From Candidatus Limihabitans stercoravium (GTDB lineage Bacteria > Bacillota > Clostridia > Christensenellales > CAG-314): 64,000 nucleotides of DNA. Every line of letters begins with the position of its first letter. Position 1 is the stretch's first letter. Shown in pieces: positions 42,056 to 51,392 of this stretch. A program made the translations under genes and the position numbers. Location: contig DVLO01000008.1 of assembly GCA_018715495.1 (NCBI GenBank), positions 33,600 through 97,599 of the forward strand, read 5' to 3'. The notes below the pieces were generated by a model. That model did not search any database and was not told the origin of the DNA. It saw only the letters and a list, made by a program, of their open reading frames with translations.

Positions 42056-42580
42056 ATGAAAAGAATTCTGCCAATTGTTTTAGCGGTTGTGATGATTCTT
42101 TCGACATGCTTATTTGCAGGATGTGACAAGAAAGACCAACAACCTGAAACTTATGACATGTCATTGCTGGTCAACTGCGGAGCAAATAAAGATCTGTCAT
42201 ATGTTGATGATTTGACTTACACGGTATTCCACATCGGGGTGGATCTTATCACAGTGGAAATTTCTATGATGGAGCAATATCCTCCAGGAGAAAATAGATA
42301 TTTTAGGGTGTCTTTCGTCCGTGCGGATGGTTTTGAGTATGTAAAGGATTACAGTAAGATGTATAAATGGCACCCCATTGAACTTTTTTATGAAGTCAGT
42401 GGTATATGCCGTCACTATTACTACGGGACGTTCTGGCAAGAAATACCTGTAGGTGAGGATGGTTCGTTTTGTATAGATCAAGTAGGGTATTATCAGATGA
42501 CATGGACGGTAACGCCGATTGACGATGACTTGCAAAAAATAAATCCACGCACAATTCAACTTGATGTGTATGTACGGTGA
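42056..42580 (+). CDS. Lipoprotein of unknown function (paralogue 1)
   Basis: 174 residues. A signal peptide ends in lipobox LFAGC (cysteine 23), then a mature domain of about 150 residues rich in beta strands and aromatic residues. The C-terminal WTVTPIDDDLQKINPRTIQL resembles the end of the next protein, so the two are probably paralogues. No known family recognised. It is in the sigma/peptidase cluster and ends 14 bases before the next gene. Confidence 0.68.
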   Translation: MKRILPIVLAVVMILSTCLFAGCDKKDQQPETYDMSLLVNCGANKDLSYVDDLTYTVFHIGVDLITVEISMMEQYPPGENRYFRVSFVRADGFEYVKDYSKMYKWHPIELFYEVSGICRHYYYGTFWQEIPVGEDGSFCIDQVGYYQMTWTVTPIDDDLQKINPRTIQLDVYVR

Positions 42581-42593
42581 GGGAGGTGTATTT

Positions 42594-43088
42594 ATGAAAA
42601 AAATTCTTGCAGTATTGCTGTCGGTTGTGTTGTTGAGTTCCTGTGTTGTATTTGTCGGATGTACCGAAAAAGAAGAAATTGCTGTTATGATAAGTTGCAG
42701 TTATGATCCAAGGGAAACCAGTTGGCAGGATTCAGTCAGGTTTGTTTACGATGCGGAAACAGACGTTCATCACGTGTTTTTTAAAAATAAGATAGAAAGA
42801 AGAATATATGTTTCGGGGTACAAGTTAAATCGTGATGTTAACTATTCAGACGCATGGAGTGAATTGGATTTAAGCTGTTTGGAGTTGAGCGGAACGTATC
42901 AATATAATGAACACCAGGGTACAGAGAAAATTGAACCGATGTGGGTAGGACCAAATAAGGAAGTGTTTATAATCGAGGCGGCGGGGACTTATGTGTTGAA
43001 GTTCAAGATAAACCCCGATGACCATGATTTACAATCCCGTACAGTCACATTGGTTGTAAATGTGTATTACATGGATGATATTGAGTAA
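42594..43088 (+). CDS. Lipoprotein of unknown function (paralogue 2)
   Basis: 164 residues. Lipobox VFVGC follows a signal peptide. The mature domain shares with the previous protein an opening strand with a cysteine (MISCSYDP compared with LLVNCGAN) and a closing FKINPDDHDLQSRTVTLVV strand. I start at 42594, just after gggaggtg; an upstream in-frame ATG overlaps the previous gene and would spoil the signal peptide. Confidence 0.66.
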   Translation: MKKILAVLLSVVLLSSCVVFVGCTEKEEIAVMISCSYDPRETSWQDSVRFVYDAETDVHHVFFKNKIERRIYVSGYKLNRDVNYSDAWSELDLSCLELSGTYQYNEHQGTEKIEPMWVGPNKEVFIIEAAGTYVLKFKINPDDHDLQSRTVTLVVNVYYMDDIE

Positions 43089-43136
43089 CACTGGTCAGGT
43101 GTTATTTGATATGTAAATTTTGAGGGAGGAAACTAA

Positions 43137-46100
43137 ATGAAAACGAAAAAGTTGCTTTGTGTAGGGTTGGTAATTCTATTTGCTCTTTCTGCAGTCTTTG
43201 TCGGAATGGGATCATTACTGTCTACAGTTGCATTTGCACAGACAGCCCCTGTTCTTACTGCAGAGCAATATACTAACAGCGACTATTTGCTGTATGACAA
43301 TGGTACTGAGTCAACTTATGAAACCATACAGTCCTTTGCCAAAGGCCTGGTGGACGCAAACGTGGGGACAAGCGCAAACGATATTACAATGGTAATTCCA
43401 TCGCAATATCTGGAAACAGTCAATGATCAGACATTCTATTACTGCGGGAAAGAATATGGTTTTTTCCTTGTAAAAAATGGTGATATTTTCGATTTGTTGC
43501 TGATAGACTTTGTTTTTGAATTTGACAGAGAAGATACATCAAACAACCAGGAACCGTTGAATAATGAGTATAAGATGGAAATAAAACCTATCTTGCAGCA
43601 GTCATTCAAGCGTACCGGGGTTGAGGGAGATTATGACTGGACTGTTTATGATACCGGCTATAAGTACTACGTAGCAAACCCTGCTTTTGCTACTACATTG
43701 CTAAATGAAAATGCACTTAATCGCGGTGATGAAGGTTACGATAAGCAAACAGATGATGGGCTAATCATTCAGCAATCACGTATTAATTTTGGGAAGGTAG
43801 ACTATAAGACTGAAGGGGATTTTGCTATTGCAGCAAAAAAGATAGCTATAAATTTTGTGCTTGATGTCTCGGTTAAAGTGTTTGATTATTTTACATATGG
43901 CATGGCAAGTCAAATTAAATATTGGGTAGATAAGGGGTTGGAATTTAAACAAGTAATAGATGAAGGGAAAGAGAAAGTAATCGAGGAAAATCATGAAAAT
44001 TACATTTTAACTCAACAATCGAAAGCCAGTCAGAAAACAAATGCTAACTTGGAATCGTATTCTCGTTCTGTTGCTAACTATGTAAAAGGAGAGGTGATAT
44101 TATCTGATGACGATAATTCGTACATGGAATCTATTGTGTTGTTAAATGACACAAATTATCGCAGTCGATTGATTCAAATGTGTGATTTTGAAATAGTGAA
44201 AAGATATCAGGGGTATGATACTCCGGAGTACGTAACAGAAACTACCACAAGTGGTGGGGAGGAAAATCTTGTTCTTAGTTTTAACAAGCAAAGGGTATTG
44301 TTTGATGATTATCAATTTATACCTCAATTTGATGAGGCATGCTATGAAACCGGCGACACCATATCTATTAACACATTACCTGAGGGTAATCAAACTGCAA
44401 GGTTTGTTCCGAAATATTCAGGAGAATACTCGTTCGATTTCCCATCAACCGTCACAGCAACTATTGGAGAAAATGAAATATCAGCAGGAGAGCCGATTCA
44501 ATTAACCGGTGGACAAGAGTACTTGTTGGTGTTTACAAACCCCAGTGAAATAAACAGATCAATATTTGATGTTAATTGTGAATTGCAATCTACGCTTTCT
44601 TGGGAAGGAAATTCAATTATAATACAAAGTGGACAAGAAACAGTGTTTAGCATTGTGCCAGAGGAAACAGGGTATTTCTTAATAAACGTTGATAATGAAC
44701 GTGTTGAATTGTTAAAAAAGATTGATAATGACAGCGTTGAATTGTTAGAGGAAACTAAGATTGATAATAATACATATTATACGTACTTGGAAGAAGGTCA
44801 GGTTGTATATCTCATTTTTTACAATGACTTTTCTATTCCTGAAGAGACAGTTGTAACAATTAGTCAACCCCAAGAATTAGAGCCTATTTCCAATTTGCCA
44901 ATCGGAGCAAATATTTATAGTTTTACAAATGAAAATAATAAAACATTAACATTTGAATTGATTGTTGATGGATGGCGCACAGGAAATTGGCTGGATATAG
45001 TTAACACAGCGGGACAGTCAATTGGCAACCAACTAATAGAAGGAGAAAAAATTACATATTTGTTCCAGCTTGCACCGAATGAAACCTGTTTTGTAAAGAC
45101 ACGCATGTCAAACGAATTAGAGTGTACTTTGGGCGTTTCTGGTGAGCTGTTAATGTGGATGGTAGATAATGAACCTGTAGCGGGAACAGATGTAACCTTG
45201 TCAAGAGGTGAAATTTATTCTATATCATTGATGGTTGTAGAAGATGACTCTACATATAATAGCAATACCGCATTTGTGCCAGTCTCTGATTCAGCAAATT
45301 ACAGTTTGAGTAGCAATCAATTGGATATATATTATAGTTTCCCGACTACAGAAATGATTCATATAATGCCTATATATGCGCCGCAATTTTCACTTACAAT
45401 TAAAGTTGAAAAAGGTAAGGAAGGGGAAGTTGTTTTTGACAAAGACGATGGTGCAGGAGGCTCATCTTCCGTGTATGCTTACTATGGCAATGGTCTTCCT
45501 AAAGTTTCTATCCCTAATAAACTCGGGTACGATTTTGTAGGGTATTTTACCGAGAGAAACGGCGCAGGTACTCAGTATTACGATGAATTGGGTAGATCAA
45601 TAAAAGTTAGTGATTTTACAAGCGATGTGACGCTGTATGCTTGTTGGGAGGCAGTTTATTTCACTGTCACTTTTGATTACTGGTCAATAGGTTATAGTAA
45701 AGAAATTCAGGTATTAAGAGATCACCCATTCCCTAGTCGTTTGACGGAAAATGAGTATTGGAATGCACCGGAACGTGAGGGATATGAATTTGTAGGCTAT
45801 TTCAGTGCACCTAATGGACAAGGGACTAAATACTATAAGATGGATGTGCTAGATGATCGGCAATCGGCGGATATTTATGGATACGACCATTATTATGTAG
45901 AAAAAACGATACCGCTGGATGGTAAAAAGGTAACATCAGATATTACTTTGTATGCACATTGGAAAATAATGTATTGCCGGGTTGCATTGAACTGCATCGC
46001 TGAGGGAGAAGAAAAACCAATTGCGTATAAGTATGTGGATATGACTTATGGTGATACTATTAATATAACTGCAGACAATATAGAAGGATACACCTTCAAA

Positions 46101-46481
46101 TGTTTTGCACTTGATCTAAAAACTTATAATAGTCAAACTTTTAGTTATAAGTGCAAATTAACACGATCTACATCTTCGGGAGAGATAGTTTTAGCTCAAT
46201 CACTTTCAATTGTTTATACTAAAGCTTGTGTGGCTGAGGGTTCACTGATAACATTGGCTGATGGTAGGCAGGTGCCTGTTGAGTCTTTGACAGGTGATGA
46301 GATGTTGCTTGTTTGGAACATGTACACAGGAACGTTCGATTCTGCCCCGATACTGTTTATTGACAGTGATCCGGCTCAGATGTATGAAGTTGTAAACTTG
46401 CATTTCTCAGATGGTACTGTAGTCAAGGTTATTTCAGAACATGCATTCTGGGATTTTGATTTGAACGGTATGTTTACTTGA
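43137..46481 (+). pseudogene. Large secreted protein with B-repeats and a Hint domain, broken by a frameshift (5' part)
   Basis: 1114 residues up to a TGA at 46479-46481. An N-terminal signal peptide (ending near AFAQTAP) starts a long ectodomain. Around residues 760-940 are two Listeria-Bacteroides-type repeats with FVGYFTERNGAGTQYY and FVGYFSAPNGQGTKYY. At residue 1031 a Hint domain begins (CVAEGSLITLADGRQVPVES) with a second block SEHAFWDFDL. The Hint domain then stops after LNGMFT, while its missing part continues at once in another frame. The cluster context suggests a surface protein, perhaps self-processing. It may be inactive because of the frameshift. Confidence 0.82.
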
Positions 46482-46918
46482 GACGTGATGCACATCAGTA
46501 CATTGGTCATTGGTTCAACAAGCAAATAACGGATTCGGACGGTAATCTTGATTGGACAAGAGTTCAGCTTGTAGATGTTGATGTGCAAAGCGAGTATACT
46601 TCTGCGTGGAGTCCGGTTACTTACAGTCATTTGTGCTATTACGTAAATGGAATGCTGTCTATCCCGGGCGGAATTACAGGATTGTTTAACATCTTTGATG
46701 TGGACAGCGAAACGATGATGTTTGATGCCGAACAAATGGCAGCAGACATTGCACAATACGGATTGTTCACTTATGAAGAATTTGCAGAACTTGTTCCCGT
46801 TTCGGAAGAAGTATTTGACGCATTTAATGCGCAATATTTCAAGGTTGCTATCGGAAAGGGATTGATAGACATTGAAGGTATTGCTAAACTTGCTGCTGAT
46901 TACGCAGAGTTTTTCTAA
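46466..46918 (+). pseudogene. Continuation of the Hint-domain protein in the -1 frame (3' part)
   Basis: Read from 46466 in the -1 frame, the sequence continues without a break as RYVYLRRDAHQYIGHWFNKQ and on for 150 residues. It includes the last Hint block (SPVTYSHLCYYVNGMLSIPG) and a C-terminal acidic helical part (LFTYEEFAELVPVSEEVFDA). It has no start codon with a ribosome binding site, so it is not an independent gene. Loss of one C from AACCGG at about 46466 would explain the break. Confidence 0.82.
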
Positions 46919-46965
46919 GTTAATTTTCATGCGGCTTAATTCAACAAGTTTCAGAGGAGTTAGTC

Positions 46966-47003
46966 AGTCTGCCCCAAACATTGATTTGGGGCAGACTTAT
47001 TTT
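46966..47003 (+). terminator. Terminator of the Hint-protein cluster
   Basis: AGTCTGCCCCAAA and TTTGGGGCAGACT form a perfect 13-base-pair stem followed by TATTTT. The rest of the gap to pth (47004-47231) is AT-rich and holds nothing else that I can support. Confidence 0.9.
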
Positions 47004-47231
47004 AATTGGATTGAAGTTGTCAATCTTGTAGTATTACAAAATAACATCAATTTTGTTTAGAACTATATGTTAAGACTGCAAAACTTATGATAATCTTTAT
47101 AAGTTATCAAACAAACAGCTTTTCGTGTTGCTTTGTAAAAACTGTTGTGTTAAAAAACAAGTGAAGTTTATTTAATCTTATATTATGTATCCGTTTGTTT
47201 TTGAGATGATTTGTCAATGTGTGTTGTCGGG

Positions 47232-47260
47232 TTTACATTGGGGTGAAAATGTGGTACAAT
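47232..47260 (+). promoter_or_regulatory. Promoter of pth-mfd
   Basis: TTTACA (47232-47237), 17 bases, TACAAT (47255-47260), 22 bases before the pth start. Confidence 0.7.
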
Positions 47261-47282
47261 TAACGTCAGAGGTAATTGAAAA

Positions 47283-47849
47283 ATGTATTTGGTAGTAGGT
47301 TTGGGAAATCCCGACAAAAAGTATGAAAACACATTCCACAACATGGGATTCATGTGTGTGGATAAATTTGCAGAAAAACTTGGTGCGACATTTGACAAGG
47401 GCGAATGTCGTGCAATTACGGCACACACAAGGGTAAAGGGAGAAAAGGTAATCATCGCTAAACCCATTACATACATGAACTTGTCGGGCGAAAGTCTAAG
47501 AGAACTTGTCAACAAGTACAAGATTGAAAAAGGCAACCTTGTCGTTGTGTATGACGATGTGGATCTTCCCATGGGTAGTGTTCGTATCCGTCCCAACGGT
47601 TCGGCAGGCACTCACAACGGCATGAGAAACATTGTTCAATGTCTTGGAACAACGGACTTTGTTCGTATCAGGGTGGGTATTCGCAAGGAAACCCCCATGC
47701 AATTGGTGGACTTTGTGTTGTCCAAACTTTCTCTTGACGACAAAAAGACAATGGAACCTGTATTCGAAAACGTTGCAGGGGCATTGGTGGACTTTGTCAG
47801 CGGTCAGGACATTGAAGCCGTCATGCGCAATCACAATGTAAAACTGTAA
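47283..47849 (+). CDS. pth: Peptidyl-tRNA hydrolase
   Basis: 188 residues, usual length. It recycles peptidyl-tRNA released from stalled ribosomes. Conserved features are GLGNPDKKYENTFHNMGFM at the N-terminus (asparagine and catalytic histidine), KPITYMNLSGES, and DDVDLPMGSVRIRPNGSAGT followed by HNGM. It forms an operon with mfd, 12 bases downstream, a common pairing in Firmicutes. Confidence 0.97.
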   Translation: MYLVVGLGNPDKKYENTFHNMGFMCVDKFAEKLGATFDKGECRAITAHTRVKGEKVIIAKPITYMNLSGESLRELVNKYKIEKGNLVVVYDDVDLPMGSVRIRPNGSAGTHNGMRNIVQCLGTTDFVRIRVGIRKETPMQLVDFVLSKLSLDDKKTMEPVFENVAGALVDFVSGQDIEAVMRNHNVKL

Positions 47850-47861
47850 CAAGGTAGTGTA

Positions 47862-50800
47862 ATGATAGATTTCTTTCAAAGGGTAAACAACAATAAGCCG
47901 TACAAGGCATTGATTGATGATCTCCGCAGTAGAAAAAATACTGCGGTTTTTGGCGTGCAACCAAATGAGAAACCCTTTGTGGCAGGCAGTATTTCCGACA
48001 GATTTGTGCTGTACGTCTGTTCGGATTTCGTGGACAGTCAGCGAATACTTCGTACACTCAACGCAATCAAGGGCGGATTTGCTTATTTTCCGCACCGTGA
48101 CGACGTGTTGTTGTACAAGAACAGTTACTCTAAAAACGCAATTTATCAACGCAACAACGTGTTAAGCCAGATGCTTTCGGGCAGACTCAACGGTGTAGTT
48201 GTGTGTGCGCAGGCATTACAGCAACCGCTTCCCCAACTGTCGCAGTTTAAAAAGGGCTGTCTGAGATTGTCGGCAGGCATGCAAATTGACATCAAGCAGT
48301 TGTGCGACGCTTTGATTTCTAACGGCTACACCCGTACCGACAGCATCACAGGCGAAGGGGAATTTGCAGTAAGAGGCGACATCGTTGACATCTTTGTGGG
48401 ATTGAAGTATCGTATTGACTTTTGGGATGATGAAATTGAATCCATCAGACTGGTCAAGAACGACAACACGAGTGGTGGGAAAATTCCTTTCTTCGACGTT
48501 TACCCCATGTACGACACAACGGGAATGTCGGAAGACGGTCTAAAAAAACTGCAGCAATTTGCCGCTCAGTACAAAAACAAGCAGGCGTCCATACGTCTGC
48601 AACAGATAGTTGGTGAGTTGTCATCAACGGCATCAACAGCCGACAACTTCTGGCTCATACCGTTTCTCAACACATCGGAATTGTGGGATTACCTGCCTGA
48701 CGACACCGTCATCATGTGGGACGAACCAAAGCGCATTGCCGAAAGAATAAATTTCCTGTATCAGGAACAGGACATGCGTCTTGCCAACTTGCTGGACGCA
48801 GGGGAAGTTACTCCCTTCCACAACAACACACTGGTGGACAGGTACACACTGTACAGTCATTACAACGGCTACACTCATTGTGCGTTACAGACATTGCCCT
48901 ACGCATCGGACATTTTTAAGGTGCAAGGGGTAAGACAGTTCCGCACATCGGCAGTAAATTCCTACTACAATTCACTAGAACCGCTTGCCAAGGACATTTC
49001 CAATTGGAAGGTGGGCGGTTACGAAGTGGTGTTGCTTGCAGGAGATGACGAAGGCGTCAAGCTCATTGACGACACATTGCGGCAACACAATGTTTATCTG
49101 TCCGACAAGGAAACGCTTGTCAGCGGCAGTGCCGACGGTCTGATACTGCCAATTGCGGTAGAACGTGGCTTTATTTCCCACACATCCAAACTGGTTGTGG
49201 TGGGTACACGTGATCTTGGCAGAAGCATGGGTGGTGAATCCGTAAGATCTGTCAGAAAACCATTTCTTTCCGTCAACAAGGGCGATTACGTCGTACACGA
49301 AGTACACGGTATCGGCTTGTGCGAAGGCATCGTCAAGGTGGAAGGTCAGGAAGGCAGCAAGGATTATATTGCGGTACTGTACAAAAACGGCGACAGACTG
49401 TATGTCCCTGTCGAAAGCAGTAACCTTTTGACACGTTACAGCGGCGGTGAAAATCCCACGTTGTCGAAAATCGGCGGTCAGGACTTCGAACGTGTAAAAG
49501 AAAAGGTAAAGAGCAGTATCAAGGCAATGTCTGTGGACTTGTTGAAACTGTATTCCGAAAGAGAACGTCCACGTGGATTTACCTACAACCTTGACAGCTA
49601 TCTGCAGGATGAATTCGACAAGAGTTTCCCTTATACCGAAACTGCCGATCAGTTGAAATCCATTGCAGAGATAGAAAAAGACCTCACGTCCAACAAAATA
49701 ATGGATCGTTTACTTGTAGGCGACGTCGGTTACGGCAAGACGGAAGTTGCTATGCGTGCGGCATTTCGTGCGGTGGAAAACGGCAAACAAGTAGCTGTAC
49801 TTGTTCCTACAACCATTCTTGCCGAACAGCACTTCAAGACATTTTCCGAACGTATGACGCCCTTTAACATCAAGGTCAGTTGTCTAAACCGTTTCAGGAC
49901 GCCCGAACAGCAAAAGCACATTGTTGAAGAAGTGGCAAATGGAGACGTAGACATTGTAATTGCAACACACAGATTGTTGTCTAAGGATGTCAAGTTTAAA
50001 GACCTTTCCATGTTGATACTTGACGAAGAGCAGCGTTTCGGCGTGGAACACAAGGAACTCATCAAGGACTTGAAGAAAAATGTTGACGTGCTGACTCTTT
50101 CGGCAACGCCCATTCCACGTACATTGCACATGTCGTTGTCGGGAATTCGTGATATATCCACGCTAACCACTCCGCCAAGGCAAAGACTTGCAGTGGAAAC
50201 GTTCGTCGTTGAAGAAAATCCCGCAATGATACGTGACATCATCATGCGTGAACTTGCCCGTGACGGACAGGTATTTGTGCTGTACAACAAGGTACAGTCC
50301 ATCGACAGACTGGCTGTATCCATTGCCGAACTGGTACCTGAAGCACGCATTGCCGTTGCACACGGACAAATGGATGAAAAGGTGCTGGAAGAACGTATTT
50401 TCGATTTCCAGCAAAACAAATTCAATGTGCTTGTTTGTACCACAATCATTGAAAACGGTATCGACATTCCCAATGCAAATACAATCATTGTGTTCGATGC
50501 CGACAAACTGGGATTGTCACAGCTATATCAACTGCGTGGTCGTGTAGGACGTAGCGACAGACCGGCTTACGCCTACTTCACCTATCCTGCCAACAAGATT
50601 TTGAACGAAGTTGCCTACAAACGTCTGACATCCATTACGCAGTACAGCGAACTGGGCAGCGGATTTAAAATTGCGATGAAAGACCTTGAAATCCGTGGCG
50701 CAGGAAACATCCTGGGGCGTGAACAACACGGCCACATGGTCAAGGTCGGTTACGACATGTACGCTAAACTGCTTAAAGAAAGCGTTGACGAACTCAAAGG

Positions 50801-51266
50801 CATTGAGGTTTCGCACAAAAAGGACGTTGTTCTTGAAGTTGACATTGATGCTTACGCACCCGACAACTACATCGAAAGTCCCACCGAACGCATGGATTTT
50901 TACCAGGATCTTGCAGGTACAAAAGACATGCCTTCACTGGAAAAACTGTGTCAGGACATCGAAGACCAGTACGGAAGCATGCCCCGTCCCGTCGTCAACC
51001 TTTTTGCCGTTGCCCGTATCAAAATACTGTGCAACAATGCGGGAGTGGAAAAACTGACATTGCGTAACGGCGGTTGCAAGATACTGTTCGACGGTAAACA
51101 AAATTTCATGAAAAAACAGGTTTTTGACGGCGTTGCACAGCTTGGCAAGAACGCATCACTGGGGACAACCGAATACAGTGTGACTATCAAAGGTGCTGAA
51201 TTTCTGCAAAAAAGTCGCCTTATTGACGCTGTTGACGATTTTCTTACAAGGTGCGGTGGGCAATAA
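47862..51266 (+). CDS. mfd: Transcription-repair coupling factor
   Basis: 1134 residues, usual length. It removes RNA polymerase stalled at DNA damage and recruits UvrA. N-terminal UvrB-like domains are followed by the polymerase-interacting CarD-like domain (KGDYVVHEVHGIGLCEGI). The translocase has Walker A GDVGYGKTEVAMRAAF near residue 620, the DEEQ box ILDEEQRFG, and motif VI QLRGRVGRSDR. The C-terminal regulatory domain follows. The ORF is intact. Confidence 0.97.
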   Translation: MIDFFQRVNNNKPYKALIDDLRSRKNTAVFGVQPNEKPFVAGSISDRFVLYVCSDFVDSQRILRTLNAIKGGFAYFPHRDDVLLYKNSYSKNAIYQRNNVLSQMLSGRLNGVVVCAQALQQPLPQLSQFKKGCLRLSAGMQIDIKQLCDALISNGYTRTDSITGEGEFAVRGDIVDIFVGLKYRIDFWDDEIESIRLVKNDNTSGGKIPFFDVYPMYDTTGMSEDGLKKLQQFAAQYKNKQASIRLQQIVGELSSTASTADNFWLIPFLNTSELWDYLPDDTVIMWDEPKRIAERINFLYQEQDMRLANLLDAGEVTPFHNNTLVDRYTLYSHYNGYTHCALQTLPYASDIFKVQGVRQFRTSAVNSYYNSLEPLAKDISNWKVGGYEVVLLAGDDEGVKLIDDTLRQHNVYLSDKETLVSGSADGLILPIAVERGFISHTSKLVVVGTRDLGRSMGGESVRSVRKPFLSVNKGDYVVHEVHGIGLCEGIVKVEGQEGSKDYIAVLYKNGDRLYVPVESSNLLTRYSGGENPTLSKIGGQDFERVKEKVKSSIKAMSVDLLKLYSERERPRGFTYNLDSYLQDEFDKSFPYTETADQLKSIAEIEKDLTSNKIMDRLLVGDVGYGKTEVAMRAAFRAVENGKQVAVLVPTTILAEQHFKTFSERMTPFNIKVSCLNRFRTPEQQKHIVEEVANGDVDIVIATHRLLSKDVKFKDLSMLILDEEQRFGVEHKELIKDLKKNVDVLTLSATPIPRTLHMSLSGIRDISTLTTPPRQRLAVETFVVEENPAMIRDIIMRELARDGQVFVLYNKVQSIDRLAVSIAELVPEARIAVAHGQMDEKVLEERIFDFQQNKFNVLVCTTIIENGIDIPNANTIIVFDADKLGLSQLYQLRGRVGRSDRPAYAYFTYPANKILNEVAYKRLTSITQYSELGSGFKIAMKDLEIRGAGNILGREQHGHMVKVGYDMYAKLLKESVDELKGIEVSHKKDVVLEVDIDAYAPDNYIESPTERMDFYQDLAGTKDMPSLEKLCQDIEDQYGSMPRPVVNLFAVARIKILCNNAGVEKLTLRNGGCKILFDGKQNFMKKQVFDGVAQLGKNASLGTTEYSVTIKGAEFLQKSRLIDAVDDFLTRCGGQ

Positions 51267-51290
51267 TAGCAAAAACATATGTAAAAATGA

Positions 51291-51319
51291 TTGCAAATTT
51301 CCACTAATTAAAGTATAAT
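51291..51319 (+). promoter_or_regulatory. Promoter of the foldase-like lipoprotein gene
   Basis: TTGCAA (51291-51296), 17 bases, TATAAT (51314-51319). Confidence 0.8.
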
Positions 51320-51392
51320 TGTTTAGTATATGTGGCGAAATGCCCCTTTTTAAAAAAGGCTAAACTATTTTTCCATATTCAGGAGTAGCAAA

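Noticed and set aside
46478..46918. Independent gene starting with TTG at 46478
   Set aside because: There is no ribosome binding site, and the protein continues the upstream Hint domain, so it is the second half of a frameshifted gene.
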